Shown: piece after piece, positions 27,156 to 36,521 of the stretch | Numbering within the stretch: position 1 is the first letter of the stretch | How the letters are laid out: every line of letters begins with the position of its first letter | Source of the DNA: Candidatus Gastranaerophilales bacterium | Lineage (GTDB): Bacteria; Cyanobacteriota; Vampirovibrionia; Gastranaerophilales; Gastranaerophilaceae | Assembly (NCBI GenBank): GCA_944325175.1 | Contig: CALUYZ010000001.1 | Location: 114,009-178,008, forward strand | Direction of reading: 5' to 3' | DNA length: 64,000 bases | Notes under the pieces: model-generated | What the model was told of the DNA's origin: nothing | The model's input: the letters and a program-made list of their open reading frames with translations, nothing else | Databases searched by the model: none | Program-made: the position numbers and the translations under genes

Positions 27156-27898
27156 ACATTAATTCAAATATAAAAGAAAAAATTGTTTTAGCGCTTGATG
27201 TTGAAAAAATTGAAGAAGCAAAAGAACTGGTTTCTGAGCTTGCTTCATATACAGGCACCTTTAAAGTCGGTTTGCAGCTTTTTATGGGTTATGGTTTAGA
27301 AATTGTAAATTATATTTTATCTAAAAACGCCAATTTCTTTTTGGATGTTAAACTTCACGATATTCCAAATACCGTTAAAAAAGCATCGGAAAATATCGTT
27401 CTAAACGGTGCAAACTTTTTTAATATCCACTGCACAGGCGGTTTAGAGATGATGAAAGCCGCAAGAGAAGGTGCAGACAGTATGGCAGCAAAATTAAATA
27501 AAAAACCCCCTGTAATTTTGGGTGTCACAATGCTTACAAGCATTTCTCAAGATGTTTTGGATAACCAATTTGAAATAAATAAAAATGTTTCAGATTTTGC
27601 AATTAAACTTGCGCATTTAGCAAAAAAAGCAGGGTTAAATGGCGTTGTAGCATCACCTATGGAAGTCGAAACAATTAAAAAGGAACTTGGTGCTGATTTT
27701 AAAGTTTTATGCCCCGGTATTCGCCCAAAATGGAGCTTAGTTGACGATCAAAAAAGAATTGCAACCCCCTCAGCTGCAATTAAAAGGGGTGCAGATTACA
27801 TAGTTTTGGGGCGTGCTGTTACAAAAGCGGAAAATAAAATTGAAGCTATGGAAAAAATTTATGAAGAAATAGAGGAAGAATTATGCTTGCAACATTAA
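27152..27898 (+). CDS. pyrF: orotidine-5'-phosphate decarboxylase
   Basis: 248 residues. Last step to UMP. The catalytic array is visible as LDVKLHDIPNT (about 66-76, Lys-Asp pair), preceded by LALDVEKIEEA (substrate Asp) and followed by VLCPGIRPKW and GADYIVLGRAVTKAEN phosphate-binding loops. The length and HDIPNT spelling suit the PyrF family I. ATGA overlap with pyrC in front and a 16-bp overlap with carA behind. Confidence 0.95.
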   Translation: MNINSNIKEKIVLALDVEKIEEAKELVSELASYTGTFKVGLQLFMGYGLEIVNYILSKNANFFLDVKLHDIPNTVKKASENIVLNGANFFNIHCTGGLEMMKAAREGADSMAAKLNKKPPVILGVTMLTSISQDVLDNQFEINKNVSDFAIKLAHLAKKAGLNGVVASPMEVETIKKELGADFKVLCPGIRPKWSLVDDQKRIATPSAAIKRGADYIVLGRAVTKAENKIEAMEKIYEEIEEELCLQH

Positions 27899-29004
27899 TA
27901 CTGGAAGACGGAACGGTTTATAAAGGCGAACATTTTGGTGCATTTGGCACAAAAATCGGCGAAATTGTTTTTAATACATCTATGACAGGGTATCAAGAAA
28001 TTCTAACAGACCCGTCTTATGCCAATCAAATAATTGTTATGACATACCCTGAAATAGGCAACTACGGCATAAACGAAGAAGATTTTGAATCAATTAACCC
28101 AAAGTGCCTTGGCATGATTGTCAAAAATGCTTGCAAAAACGATTCTCACTATAAATCAAAAGAAACAATTTCAAAATACCTTGAAAGAAACGGCATTATT
28201 GGAATTGAAGGAATTGATACAAGAAGTTTAACCATAAAAATAAGAGAAAAAGGGGTTATGAAATGTATGGTAACAACAGATGCCATATTTACAGAAGACG
28301 ACATAACCCAAAGAATTGCAGCAATTTGTGTTCATAAGGCAGATAAAGACATTGTATTTAAGGTAACAACAAATGAACCGTACGTCGTAAACCCTAATGG
28401 CGAAATTGATTTAGCCTTAATTGATTACGGCACAAAACAAGGAATTGTAAATTCTTTGGCTGAAAGAGGCTGTAAGGTGACAGTATACCCGGCAGGAATT
28501 GATTCTAAAACAATTTTAGAAAACGGTCATAAATGTTTGTTTTTATCAAACGGCCCTGGCGACCCCGCTGATTGCGAATTTGAAATAAAAACAGTTGAAG
28601 AATTAATCGGCAAAATTCCTATTTTTGGAATTTGCTTAGGCTACCAGCTTTTATCAATAGCATTGGGCGCCAAAACTTATAAATTAAAATACGGTCATAG
28701 AGGCGGTAACCACCCTGTTATAAACCTTCAAACAGGAAAAGTAATGGTAACAAGCCAAAACCACGGTTATGCAGTTGATAGAAACACACTGTCAGGCATT
28801 ATGCTTGAAACCTACAAAAATTTAGACGATGACACAATGGAAGGATTTTCATCAGAAAGATTAAAAATTTATGCTGTTCAATTCCACCCCGAAGCAAAAC
28901 CGGGTCCAACAGATGCATCCGTTATTTTTGACGAATGGACTGCTCTTATGAAGGAATATCAAGCATATCCTGTTAGAAAAGCTGATGATATGGTAAATGT
29001 TTAA
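27883..29004 (+). CDS. carA: carbamoyl-phosphate synthase small (glutaminase) subunit
   Basis: 373 residues. N-terminal CarA domain (EDGTVYKGEHFGAFG, then EIVFNTSMTGYQEILTDPSY) and C-terminal class I glutamine amidotransferase: LSNGPGDPADC oxyanion loop, nucleophile Cys in IFGICLGYQLLS (about 252), and His/Glu in VQFHPEAKPGP. Releases ammonia from glutamine and channels it to CarB. The start lies inside pyrF, so the pathway genes are translationally linked. Confidence 0.96.
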   Translation: MLATLILEDGTVYKGEHFGAFGTKIGEIVFNTSMTGYQEILTDPSYANQIIVMTYPEIGNYGINEEDFESINPKCLGMIVKNACKNDSHYKSKETISKYLERNGIIGIEGIDTRSLTIKIREKGVMKCMVTTDAIFTEDDITQRIAAICVHKADKDIVFKVTTNEPYVVNPNGEIDLALIDYGTKQGIVNSLAERGCKVTVYPAGIDSKTILENGHKCLFLSNGPGDPADCEFEIKTVEELIGKIPIFGICLGYQLLSIALGAKTYKLKYGHRGGNHPVINLQTGKVMVTSQNHGYAVDRNTLSGIMLETYKNLDDDTMEGFSSERLKIYAVQFHPEAKPGPTDASVIFDEWTALMKEYQAYPVRKADDMVNV

Positions 29005-29019
29005 AAAGGATTTTATGAT

Positions 29020-32000
29020 ATGGGAAAAATACAAGGGTTAAAAAAAGTTATGGTAATAGGCTCAGGACCTATTGTAATAGGTCAAGCCGCAGAATTTGAC
29101 TATGCCGGAGTGCAAGCTTGCAGAGCATTAAAAGAAGAAAATATTAAAGTTGTTCTTGTAAATTCAAACCCCGCAACAATTATGACGGATGAAAACATTG
29201 CAGATAAGGTTTATATAGAACCATTGGATATAAATATTTTAGAAGACATTATAAGAAAAGAACGTCCTGACGGTTTAATTGCGTCATTAGGCGGTCAAAC
29301 GGGTTTGAACCTTGCAATGGAATTGCATAGAGCAGGAATTTTAGAAAAATATAATCTAAAACTTTTAGGCACCAATATAGAATCTATTAATAAAGCAGAA
29401 GATAGGGAACTATTTAAAAATTTAATGAATGAAATAGGCGAACCTGTTCCTGAATCTGAAATAGTATCAGATTATGAAGGTGCTAAAAAATTCGCTGAAA
29501 GAATAGGCTTTCCTATCATCATTCGCCCCGCTTTTACACTAGGTGGTTCTGGCGGCGGTATAGCAAAAAATGAAGCTGAATATGACCAATATGTAACAAC
29601 AGGTTTGCAGCAATCTCCCATAAATCAAATTCTTGTAGAAAAAAGCATTGCAGGCTTTAAAGAAGTTGAATATGAAGTTATGAGAGATGCAAACGACAGC
29701 TGCATTACCGTTTGTAATATGGAAAATATTGACCCGATTGGAATTCATACAGGCGATTCCATTGTTGTTGCACCAAGCCAAACCTTAACAAATAACGAAT
29801 ATCAAATGTTAAGAACATCAGCCATAAAAATTATAAGAGCCTTAAAAATTGAAGGCGGCTGCAACGTTCAATTTGCGCTTGATACAAAATCTAACCAATA
29901 TTATGTAATTGAAGTAAACCCCAGGGTTTCAAGGTCATCTGCCCTTGCAAGCAAAGCAACGGGGTATCCGATTGCAAAAGTTACAACAAAAATTGCAATC
30001 GGCTATAAATTAAACGAAATTCAAAACGCAATTACTAAAAAAACAGTTGCAGCTTTTGAACCAAGTTTAGATTATGTCGTTGTTAAAATTCCAAAATGGC
30101 CGTTTGATAAATTTGCAACGGGCGATAGAATTTTAGGCACCAAAATGAAGGCAACGGGCGAAATTATGGCAATAGGAAGAACATTTAACAATGCCTTTAA
30201 AAAAGCCATAGCTTCATTAGAAGAAAAATATACAGGGCTTACAATGCGCCCTGAATTTGAAAGTATAGGGTATGATGAATTAATTGAAGCTCTATCAATT
30301 CAAGATGACAGAAGAATATTCAGAGTGTCTGAAGCTATTAAAAGGGGTGTTGAACCTCATAAAATTTCAGATATTACAAAAATTGATTATTGGTTCATTT
30401 CAAAAATAAAAGAAATTGTTGATTTTGAAAAATTCATTTCTCAAAATGAATTAACCGAAGAAATTTACAAAAAAGCAAAAGAAATGGGCTTTTTAGATTC
30501 TGAAATTGCAAAAATAAAAGGGGTAGATGAAAAAGAATTTGAAAAATATAATGTAGAAGCTTCTTTTAGAATAGTTGACACTTGCGCTGCAGAATTTGCC
30601 GCAATGACACCATATTTTTATTCAACCTACAACGAAGAATGTGAACTTGATAAAATTAAAGAAAGAAACTTTAATAAAAAATCAAAAGGAAATATTGTTG
30701 TATTAGGTTCAGGGCCAATCAGAATAGGTCAAGGCATTGAATTTGATTATTGCTCCGTTCATAGCAGCTGGGCAATAGCAGAAAACGGGTATGAATCGGT
30801 TATGATAAATTCAAACCCCGAAACCCTATCAACAGATTTTGACATTGCAGACAGATTATATTTTGAACCAATGAACATTGAAAACGTTATGAACGTTATC
30901 AAAAAAGAAAAGCCATTGGGCGTTATGGTTCAATTTGGGGGGCAAACTGCAATTAACCTTGCTTCAAAATTAAGTGAAAGAGGGGTTAAAATTTTAGGTA
31001 CAAGCTTAGAGAGCATAAATGCCGTTGAAGATAGAAAAGTTTTTGAAAAACTTTTAAGAGACCTAAAAATTCCACAGCCAAAAGGTAGAGGTGTTAAAAG
31101 CGCACAAGAAGCCTTAGATGCAACAAAAGAATTAGGCTATCCAGTTCTTGTTCGCCCGTCTTACGTTATTGGCGGAAGGGGCATGCAAGTTGTTTACAAT
31201 GATGATGAACTTCTGACTTATATTAATGAAGCCTTTAAATTTTCATCTAAGCACCCTGTTTTAATTGACCAATACATTGAAGGTCAAGAAGTTGAACTTG
31301 ATGCAATTTCAGACGGCAAAGACGTTTTAATCCCGGGAATTTGCGAGCATATCGAAAGAGCAGGGGTTCATTCAGGCGATTCAATGAGCATTTACCCAAC
31401 AAGAAACATTACAAGCAAACAAGAAAAAACCCTTGTAAAATATGCAAAAGAAATTGCCAAAAAAACAAACATTGTGGGGTTAATGAACATTCAATTTATT
31501 ATAAAAGATGATGTTGTTTATGTAATTGAAGTAAACCCAAGGGCATCCAGAACCGTTCCTATTATGTCAAAAGTAACGGGAATTCCTATGGCAAAAATTG
31601 CAGTTAATGTAATTTTAGGAAAAAGCCTGAAATCTCAAGGTTTTGGGGTTGGTTTATATAAAAAATCAAATTTGATTTGCGTTAAAATGCCCGTGTTCAG
31701 TTTCCAAAAACTAAACAGAATTGACCCTGCGCTTGCGCCTGAAATGAAATCTACAGGGGAAGTTTTAGGAATTGATACAGATTACAAAAAAGCACTTTTA
31801 AAAGCCTTTATAGCTGGCGGCTACAAATTTGGCGGAAGAAAACAAAGGGTTTTGGTTTCTTTAAATGACCATTACAAAAAACCGGCACTTAAAATAATTA
31901 AAAAAATGTTTGGTCAGGGCTATTTTATAATGGCAACTTGGGGAACTCATAAATTTTTAGAAAAGAACGGTATTCCAAGTAAAATGATTGAAAAATTTAT

Positions 32001-32271
32001 GATAGATAAACTTCAAAAAAGAATGAAGGAAGGGCGTTTGAGTTTTGTTTTAAATACGCCGACATTAGGAAAAAATTCTCAAACGTCAGGTTTTCAGATA
32101 AGAACAATCGCTGAAATGTATTGTATTCCTTGTTTTACAAGCATAGACACAGCAAGGGCATATTTAAGCGCCGTTAAAACTTATGATAAAAAAGTTCGCT
32201 TAACAACAGATACTGTTTCAAATTACAGAAAAAAACATTTCTTCGATTTTCTTTTTAACAAAACAAAGTAA
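29020..32271 (+). CDS. carB: carbamoyl-phosphate synthase large subunit
   Basis: 1083 residues, full length. Two homologous halves, each with an ATP-grasp unit: MVIGSGPIVIGQAAEFDYAG and SLGGQTGLNLA in the first, VLGSGPIRIGQGIEFDYCSV and QFGGQTAINLA in the second; VIEVNPRVSRSSALASK and VIEVNPRASRTVPIMSK close each active site. C-terminal MGS-like regulatory domain from about 930. Makes carbamoyl phosphate for both pyrimidine and arginine synthesis. Last gene of the operon, with AAAAGGA before the ATG, and ended by a strong terminator. Confidence 0.97.
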   Translation: MGKIQGLKKVMVIGSGPIVIGQAAEFDYAGVQACRALKEENIKVVLVNSNPATIMTDENIADKVYIEPLDINILEDIIRKERPDGLIASLGGQTGLNLAMELHRAGILEKYNLKLLGTNIESINKAEDRELFKNLMNEIGEPVPESEIVSDYEGAKKFAERIGFPIIIRPAFTLGGSGGGIAKNEAEYDQYVTTGLQQSPINQILVEKSIAGFKEVEYEVMRDANDSCITVCNMENIDPIGIHTGDSIVVAPSQTLTNNEYQMLRTSAIKIIRALKIEGGCNVQFALDTKSNQYYVIEVNPRVSRSSALASKATGYPIAKVTTKIAIGYKLNEIQNAITKKTVAAFEPSLDYVVVKIPKWPFDKFATGDRILGTKMKATGEIMAIGRTFNNAFKKAIASLEEKYTGLTMRPEFESIGYDELIEALSIQDDRRIFRVSEAIKRGVEPHKISDITKIDYWFISKIKEIVDFEKFISQNELTEEIYKKAKEMGFLDSEIAKIKGVDEKEFEKYNVEASFRIVDTCAAEFAAMTPYFYSTYNEECELDKIKERNFNKKSKGNIVVLGSGPIRIGQGIEFDYCSVHSSWAIAENGYESVMINSNPETLSTDFDIADRLYFEPMNIENVMNVIKKEKPLGVMVQFGGQTAINLASKLSERGVKILGTSLESINAVEDRKVFEKLLRDLKIPQPKGRGVKSAQEALDATKELGYPVLVRPSYVIGGRGMQVVYNDDELLTYINEAFKFSSKHPVLIDQYIEGQEVELDAISDGKDVLIPGICEHIERAGVHSGDSMSIYPTRNITSKQEKTLVKYAKEIAKKTNIVGLMNIQFIIKDDVVYVIEVNPRASRTVPIMSKVTGIPMAKIAVNVILGKSLKSQGFGVGLYKKSNLICVKMPVFSFQKLNRIDPALAPEMKSTGEVLGIDTDYKKALLKAFIAGGYKFGGRKQRVLVSLNDHYKKPALKIIKKMFGQGYFIMATWGTHKFLEKNGIPSKMIEKFMIDKLQKRMKEGRLSFVLNTPTLGKNSQTSGFQIRTIAEMYCIPCFTSIDTARAYLSAVKTYDKKVRLTTDTVSNYRKKHFFDFLFNKTK

Positions 32272-32275
32272 AATA

Positions 32276-32301
32276 AAAAGCCCCTTTATTGGGGCTTTTA
32301 T
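32276..32301 (+). terminator. terminator of the pyr operon
   Basis: AAAAGCCCC TTTATT GGGGCTTTT: 9-bp stem right after the carB stop. Confidence 0.9.
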
Positions 32302-32336
32302 CATTATGATAACCTTTAATTGATTAGGTTCTTTAA

Positions 32337-34058
32337 TTATGCTGCAATTAGGTTAGCATCCGTGTAGATGCCGTATTTTTTAGCTTCTTCAACCATTTCT
32401 TTGTAATATGATGCAACATCGTCTGTGTTGTTAAAGAAATTGTCTATGTCATCATATTCATTTTGGGTTAAAATATCATCGAATTTGTCTTCTTTTGCAT
32501 CTTCGTCTGTTGTGATAACAGCTTCAAGTTGTCTTAAAAGGTCTTGACCTTTAGTTTTGCTTTCTTCTTCTTTTTGATTTGCTGTTTCATCTGTTGAAAC
32601 TTGTATGCTTTGAACCATTGTTGTATTTTTTTCAATTTCTCTTGTTAAAATATATTCTCCGTTATTTAACCTTTCTTGTATTCTTGCTGCATTTTCATAA
32701 TTTGATCTGTCAGTTAAGCTTAAAAATTCAACATTTGGAGCATTAATTTTGTCTGATGTAACGCTGTATGCTTCCATAAAGTTTGATATTGCATCTTGGT
32801 TTTCTTCAACTGTTGTTGTATCCGTGCTTGTTGAAACTGCTGTTGAATAAACCGTGTTTGAATATAATTTTGTTTTAAAGGTTTCAGATGCTACTTCTAC
32901 TGCATCATGGGCTGCCATACCGATAATTTCTTCTGTGCCTATTTCAAGGGATTCACCCTCAAACATATCGTTGATGATAACTTCTGCCATTTCAGCATCG
33001 GTTTCTTCGTTGTTTTCAATTCTTTCTTGAACTGCTTCAGGTGCTGAATCTGAGGTTTCTTGTGTAATATCAACGGATTCGCCTGTTTGAGTATTTGTTG
33101 TAATATCTGAATTGCCTAATTGTGTTGATGTTTTATCGTCGGTCGTTGTTGTAGGTGTTTGAGCTACGGGGGGTTCTGTTTGTTGGGTTTCTGCTTTTGG
33201 CGGTTCTGTTGTTTGAGTTTCCGCTTTTGGCGGTTCTGTTGTTTGAGTTTCCGCTTTTGGCGGTTCTGTTTGTTGAGGTTCTTGAGTTGGGGTTTCACCG
33301 CCTTCAGGTTCTGTTGTAACGGTTTCTGCTACAGGGGTTTCTGCTTTTGGAGTTTCTGCCTGTTGTGCAGCACTTTCTGCTTGTGCTTGTTGTTGTGCTT
33401 GTTGAATTGCTTGTTGTGCTTGTTGTGCCGTGCTTTCTGCTTGTTGACCGGTTGAGGTGCCTCCGTCTGCACTTTGTTGTCCTGCACTTTGAGCATCTTG
33501 CCCTGTTGCTTCCGCTTTTTGAATATCGTCTTCAGCTTTATTAAGTTCAGCTTCTGCTTGAGCTTTTTCAGCTTCTGCTTCTTGTTTTAATTGTTTTGCA
33601 GCATTTAATTGATTTTGTGCTTCTGCAATTTGAGCTGAGTAATCTTGTTTTGTTTCGTCTTTTGTGCCTGTTTGTTCTGATGATGAAGCATTTTGTTGTG
33701 CTTGCAAATCTTGATAATATTCAAGTTGTGTTTGCCAAGAATTAATACTCATATTAGCTGCAACTATTTTGGCATCTGCTGCCATAATTCTTGCTTGTGC
33801 GCTTAATTTGTCTGTTTCGCCTTGTTGCTTATCTGCATCTGCTTGTTGCGCCGTTTCTTTTGCTTGTGTTGAAGTTGAATAAAAAGTATCTAAACCGGCA
33901 TTTACATCGTTTACTTCACCTGCGAGTGCACTTGTAACAGAAGTGTCTTCAACAACATTTTGCGCTTGAGAATTGATGCTTGTTGCAGCTTGAACTGCTG
34001 TTGCAACAAAGTCATTAACGCTTGAAACTATTGAATTTACTCCTGATGAAAATGACAT
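32337..34058 (-). CDS. large acidic coiled-coil protein with Pro/Thr repeat and conserved C-terminal domain
   Basis: 573 residues from the ATG at 34058, chosen for the GGAAAG site; 21 further in-frame residues upstream look like leader. No known family. Layout: Ser/Ala/Gln-rich start, coiled coil (about 100-195, QLNAAKQLKQEAEAEKAQAE), Gln/Ala low-complexity (to about 240), four or more PPKAETQ-type repeats (TTEPPKAETQ, about 255-310), then an acidic C-terminal domain of about 230 residues ending DANLIAA. Its C-terminal domain is homologous to that of the next gene (LSLTDRSNYENAARIQERLN against YNVSDKSNFELASRTLDRIN). No signal peptide; may be secreted by another route or structural. Confidence 0.7.
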   Translation of the reverse strand: MSFSSGVNSIVSSVNDFVATAVQAATSINSQAQNVVEDTSVTSALAGEVNDVNAGLDTFYSTSTQAKETAQQADADKQQGETDKLSAQARIMAADAKIVAANMSINSWQTQLEYYQDLQAQQNASSSEQTGTKDETKQDYSAQIAEAQNQLNAAKQLKQEAEAEKAQAEAELNKAEDDIQKAEATGQDAQSAGQQSADGGTSTGQQAESTAQQAQQAIQQAQQQAQAESAAQQAETPKAETPVAETVTTEPEGGETPTQEPQQTEPPKAETQTTEPPKAETQTTEPPKAETQQTEPPVAQTPTTTTDDKTSTQLGNSDITTNTQTGESVDITQETSDSAPEAVQERIENNEETDAEMAEVIINDMFEGESLEIGTEEIIGMAAHDAVEVASETFKTKLYSNTVYSTAVSTSTDTTTVEENQDAISNFMEAYSVTSDKINAPNVEFLSLTDRSNYENAARIQERLNNGEYILTREIEKNTTMVQSIQVSTDETANQKEEESKTKGQDLLRQLEAVITTDEDAKEDKFDDILTQNEYDDIDNFFNNTDDVASYYKEMVEEAKKYGIYTDANLIAA

Positions 34059-34162
34059 TTTTTTGCTTTCCACATTTTTTACTACATATATATAAAGTAT
34101 ATATAAAGTATCTAAATTCAAATTTTACTTTTTTTGTTACATTTGTTTACAATAAAATTAGG

Positions 34163-34192
34163 AAAACAAAAAGCCGCATTAATTGCGGCTTT
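34163..34192 (-). terminator. terminator after the gene at 34213-35946
   Basis: In minus-strand sense AAAGCCGCA and TGCGGCTTT pair over 9 bp, followed by TTGTTTT. Confidence 0.8.
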
Positions 34193-34212
34193 ATAACTTT
34201 TTGTATAATATT

Positions 34213-35946
34213 TTAAGCATCGTATCTGTTAATTGCCGATGTAATATTGTGTTTTCTTGCCTCATTTTCAAGATAATCAAATGCGCTTTCCATATCTTGT
34301 GTTGCTTTTTCGTCAAAGCTTGTTTTTATTGCATTGTATTCATCTTCTGTTATGCCGCCTTCAGATGATGATATTAAATTATGAAGTTCGTCTAATATTG
34401 CATCAGAATATTGTTCATACTTATTATCATTGGTTTCTGAGGTTTCTTCGTTGCTGTTGTCAACAACACGTATATTCTTAACTATTGAAGTTTGTTTTTC
34501 AAGGTCATCTGTTTTGATGTATTCGCCGTCATTAATTCTATCCAGCGTTCTTGAAGCCAATTCAAAGTTTGATTTATCGGATACGTTATAAAATTCTACA
34601 TTTGTGTTGTTTACAATATCTGAAACCTGTAAAACCGCTTCTGTGAAGCTTGTTTGGGCTTCTGAATGTTCTTTTGCGCTTGCGCTGTCGGCTGTTGCCA
34701 TTGCGCCTGATTTTGAATATACGGAAGCTGTTAGTTTTGTTTCAAATATTTTGGCAGCTTCATCTACCATATCGATAAGCTCTAAACCTAAGTGCTGAAC
34801 ATCTTCATGGGTTAATTCACCGCAAAATATTTCAACAAGTTTATCGACATCTGTTTCATCCATTTGTGTTATGTCGGGTTGTTTCAAAAAGTCTTCTGCT
34901 TCTTGTTTTGCATCTTCTTTTAATTGCTCTAATGCTGCAAGGTCATCTTCATAGGAACTGTCGATGTTTGTGCTTTCATTGGAACCTGTATTTGTCGGTG
35001 GTTTTGTATTATCGTCGGCATCAACATTTCCGGTTGAATTAAGTTTTACACCATACATTAAGCTTAATTCTTCCATATCGGCATCTGTTATATTCTCGCC
35101 GTACATGTCAAGTGCTGCTTGTAATTCAGGGTTATTTTTTGCAGCTTCCTGTAAAATGCTGAGATTGCTGCTTTGATTATTTGTTTTAACGGAATTATTA
35201 TCTTCGTTTGTTCCGCCCGTTTGGGTTGTATTTTGGGTTGAATCTTCGGCTTTAGCCTGTTGTTCGGCTTCTTTTTGGCTTAAATCCTGAATTTCTTTTT
35301 GAATAGCTGCAATTTCATCTGCTATATTTGCCCTGTTTTCTTTTAATGTCATGCCTTCTTCAATGGCATCCATATATTCTTCTCTTGCCGTGTTTCTGTC
35401 TTCAATCGCTTGTTCATATTGTTCATGGGCTTCTTGTGCCTGTTTTTTTAATTCAGCAACCTTTGCTTCTGCCTGTTTAACCTTTTGAGTAATTGTGTTA
35501 AATATAGCTTCAAAAATGTTTGCATTTTTTAATTCATTTAGTTCTGATAATGCTGCTGAATAATTTTGCGCAGCAGTTTTATATGCGGCTAAAGTGGTAG
35601 AAACAGTTTCGCCTGCTGTTGTATAGGCGCTTTTCATTTCTTCTTTTAATGTATTATTTGCTTCAATTTGGCTGTCTATGTTACTTAGAGCGCTTTGTTT
35701 TTCCGTTAATTGTGTTGTAAGCGCTGTCATTTCTGCTGATTGCGCAGCGCCTGAAGTGCCTGACTTAATGTATGCATCGGTTCTATCTGTTGTTGATATT
35801 CCTTCTGTTGAAGATGTTCCTTCAAATAAAGGGGTTTCTGTTTGTGCGGGTGAATTTAGCTGGCTGATTTGCGAACCCATTTGAGGTAAAACGCCGTTAA
35901 CGGAATTATCTAAATTGGTCAAATTTTTATTATCAATGCTTGCCAT
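34213..35946 (-). CDS. large acidic coiled-coil protein, paralogue of the 32337 product
   Basis: 577 residues; GAAGGAG lies nine bases before the ATG at 35946. Starts polar (MASIDNKNLTNLDNSVNGVL) with no signal peptide. Residues 70-240 are a long coiled coil (KVKQAEAKVAELKKQAQEAH), then an Asn/Thr-rich linker, and a C-terminal acidic helical domain whose second half matches the neighbour (EFYNVSDKSNFELASRT, INDGEYIKTDDLEKQTSIVK). The Pro-rich repeat is absent here. Both genes are on the minus strand and separated by a terminator, so they are separately controlled duplicates. Role unknown. Confidence 0.7.
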   Translation of the reverse strand: MASIDNKNLTNLDNSVNGVLPQMGSQISQLNSPAQTETPLFEGTSSTEGISTTDRTDAYIKSGTSGAAQSAEMTALTTQLTEKQSALSNIDSQIEANNTLKEEMKSAYTTAGETVSTTLAAYKTAAQNYSAALSELNELKNANIFEAIFNTITQKVKQAEAKVAELKKQAQEAHEQYEQAIEDRNTAREEYMDAIEEGMTLKENRANIADEIAAIQKEIQDLSQKEAEQQAKAEDSTQNTTQTGGTNEDNNSVKTNNQSSNLSILQEAAKNNPELQAALDMYGENITDADMEELSLMYGVKLNSTGNVDADDNTKPPTNTGSNESTNIDSSYEDDLAALEQLKEDAKQEAEDFLKQPDITQMDETDVDKLVEIFCGELTHEDVQHLGLELIDMVDEAAKIFETKLTASVYSKSGAMATADSASAKEHSEAQTSFTEAVLQVSDIVNNTNVEFYNVSDKSNFELASRTLDRINDGEYIKTDDLEKQTSIVKNIRVVDNSNEETSETNDNKYEQYSDAILDELHNLISSSEGGITEDEYNAIKTSFDEKATQDMESAFDYLENEARKHNITSAINRYDA

Positions 35947-36041
35947 AGCTTAGCTACTCCTTCTTTTTTTAAAGCGTGCTATATTCCATGGTTTCGGCAA
36001 TTATGAGCTAAAAATTTAAAAACTGTTACATAACTTAACAG

Positions 36042-36521
36042 TTATTTTTTAATTGTTAATCTTTCTAAAAACCTTACAAATCTTGTTAAAATTCCTTCTT
36101 CATCTTTTGAAATTGAATCTACAAGAATAGTTTTCATGCCGATTTTTTTGCCTGCTAAAATGTCTGTTAGGGGCCTATCACCCACCATAACAACTTCTTT
36201 AATTTCAAGCCCCATTTCAAAACAAGCTATTTTTAAAACTTTGACATCGGGTTTTCTTGCGTTGCCATAAACTTTAACGGGGGAAATTTTTTGAACTTTA
36301 TCTATATAGCTTTTATTATGATTATTTGAAATAATTGCAACTTTAAAATCTTTTTGCAGTTCATTCAAAAAATCTAAAGTTTTTTTTGTGAATTTGCCTG
36401 TTTTAGATTGCATAACGGTTGAATCTAAATCAAAGAAAATGCCCTTTATGCCTTTGCTTTTTAATTCGTTTTTATCAATATCATAAATAGATTCAAGGTT
36501 ATAATCAGGTTTTATTCGCAT
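36042..36521 (-). CDS. yqeG: YqeG family HAD-type phosphatase
   Basis: 159 residues, normal for YqeG (HAD IIIA). Motif I is FFDLDSTVMQ (about 30-39, nucleophile Asp and Asp+2), motif II ISNNHN, motif III Lys in ARKPDVKVL, motif IV VMVGDRPLTDILAGKK. The usual DxDNT reads DLDST here. Mitochondrial relatives dephosphorylate phosphatidylglycerophosphate, and a similar role is possible but not shown in bacteria such as this. Overlaps the preceding U32 gene by 10 bp on the minus strand. Confidence 0.85.
   Translation of the reverse strand: MRIKPDYNLESIYDIDKNELKSKGIKGIFFDLDSTVMQSKTGKFTKKTLDFLNELQKDFKVAIISNNHNKSYIDKVQKISPVKVYGNARKPDVKVLKIACFEMGLEIKEVVMVGDRPLTDILAGKKIGMKTILVDSISKDEEGILTRFVRFLERLTIKK

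Noticed and set aside
33159..33455. Plus-strand frame opposite the PPKAETQ repeat
   Set aside because: Its Cys/Phe-Trp repeats are the reverse complement of the real repeat.
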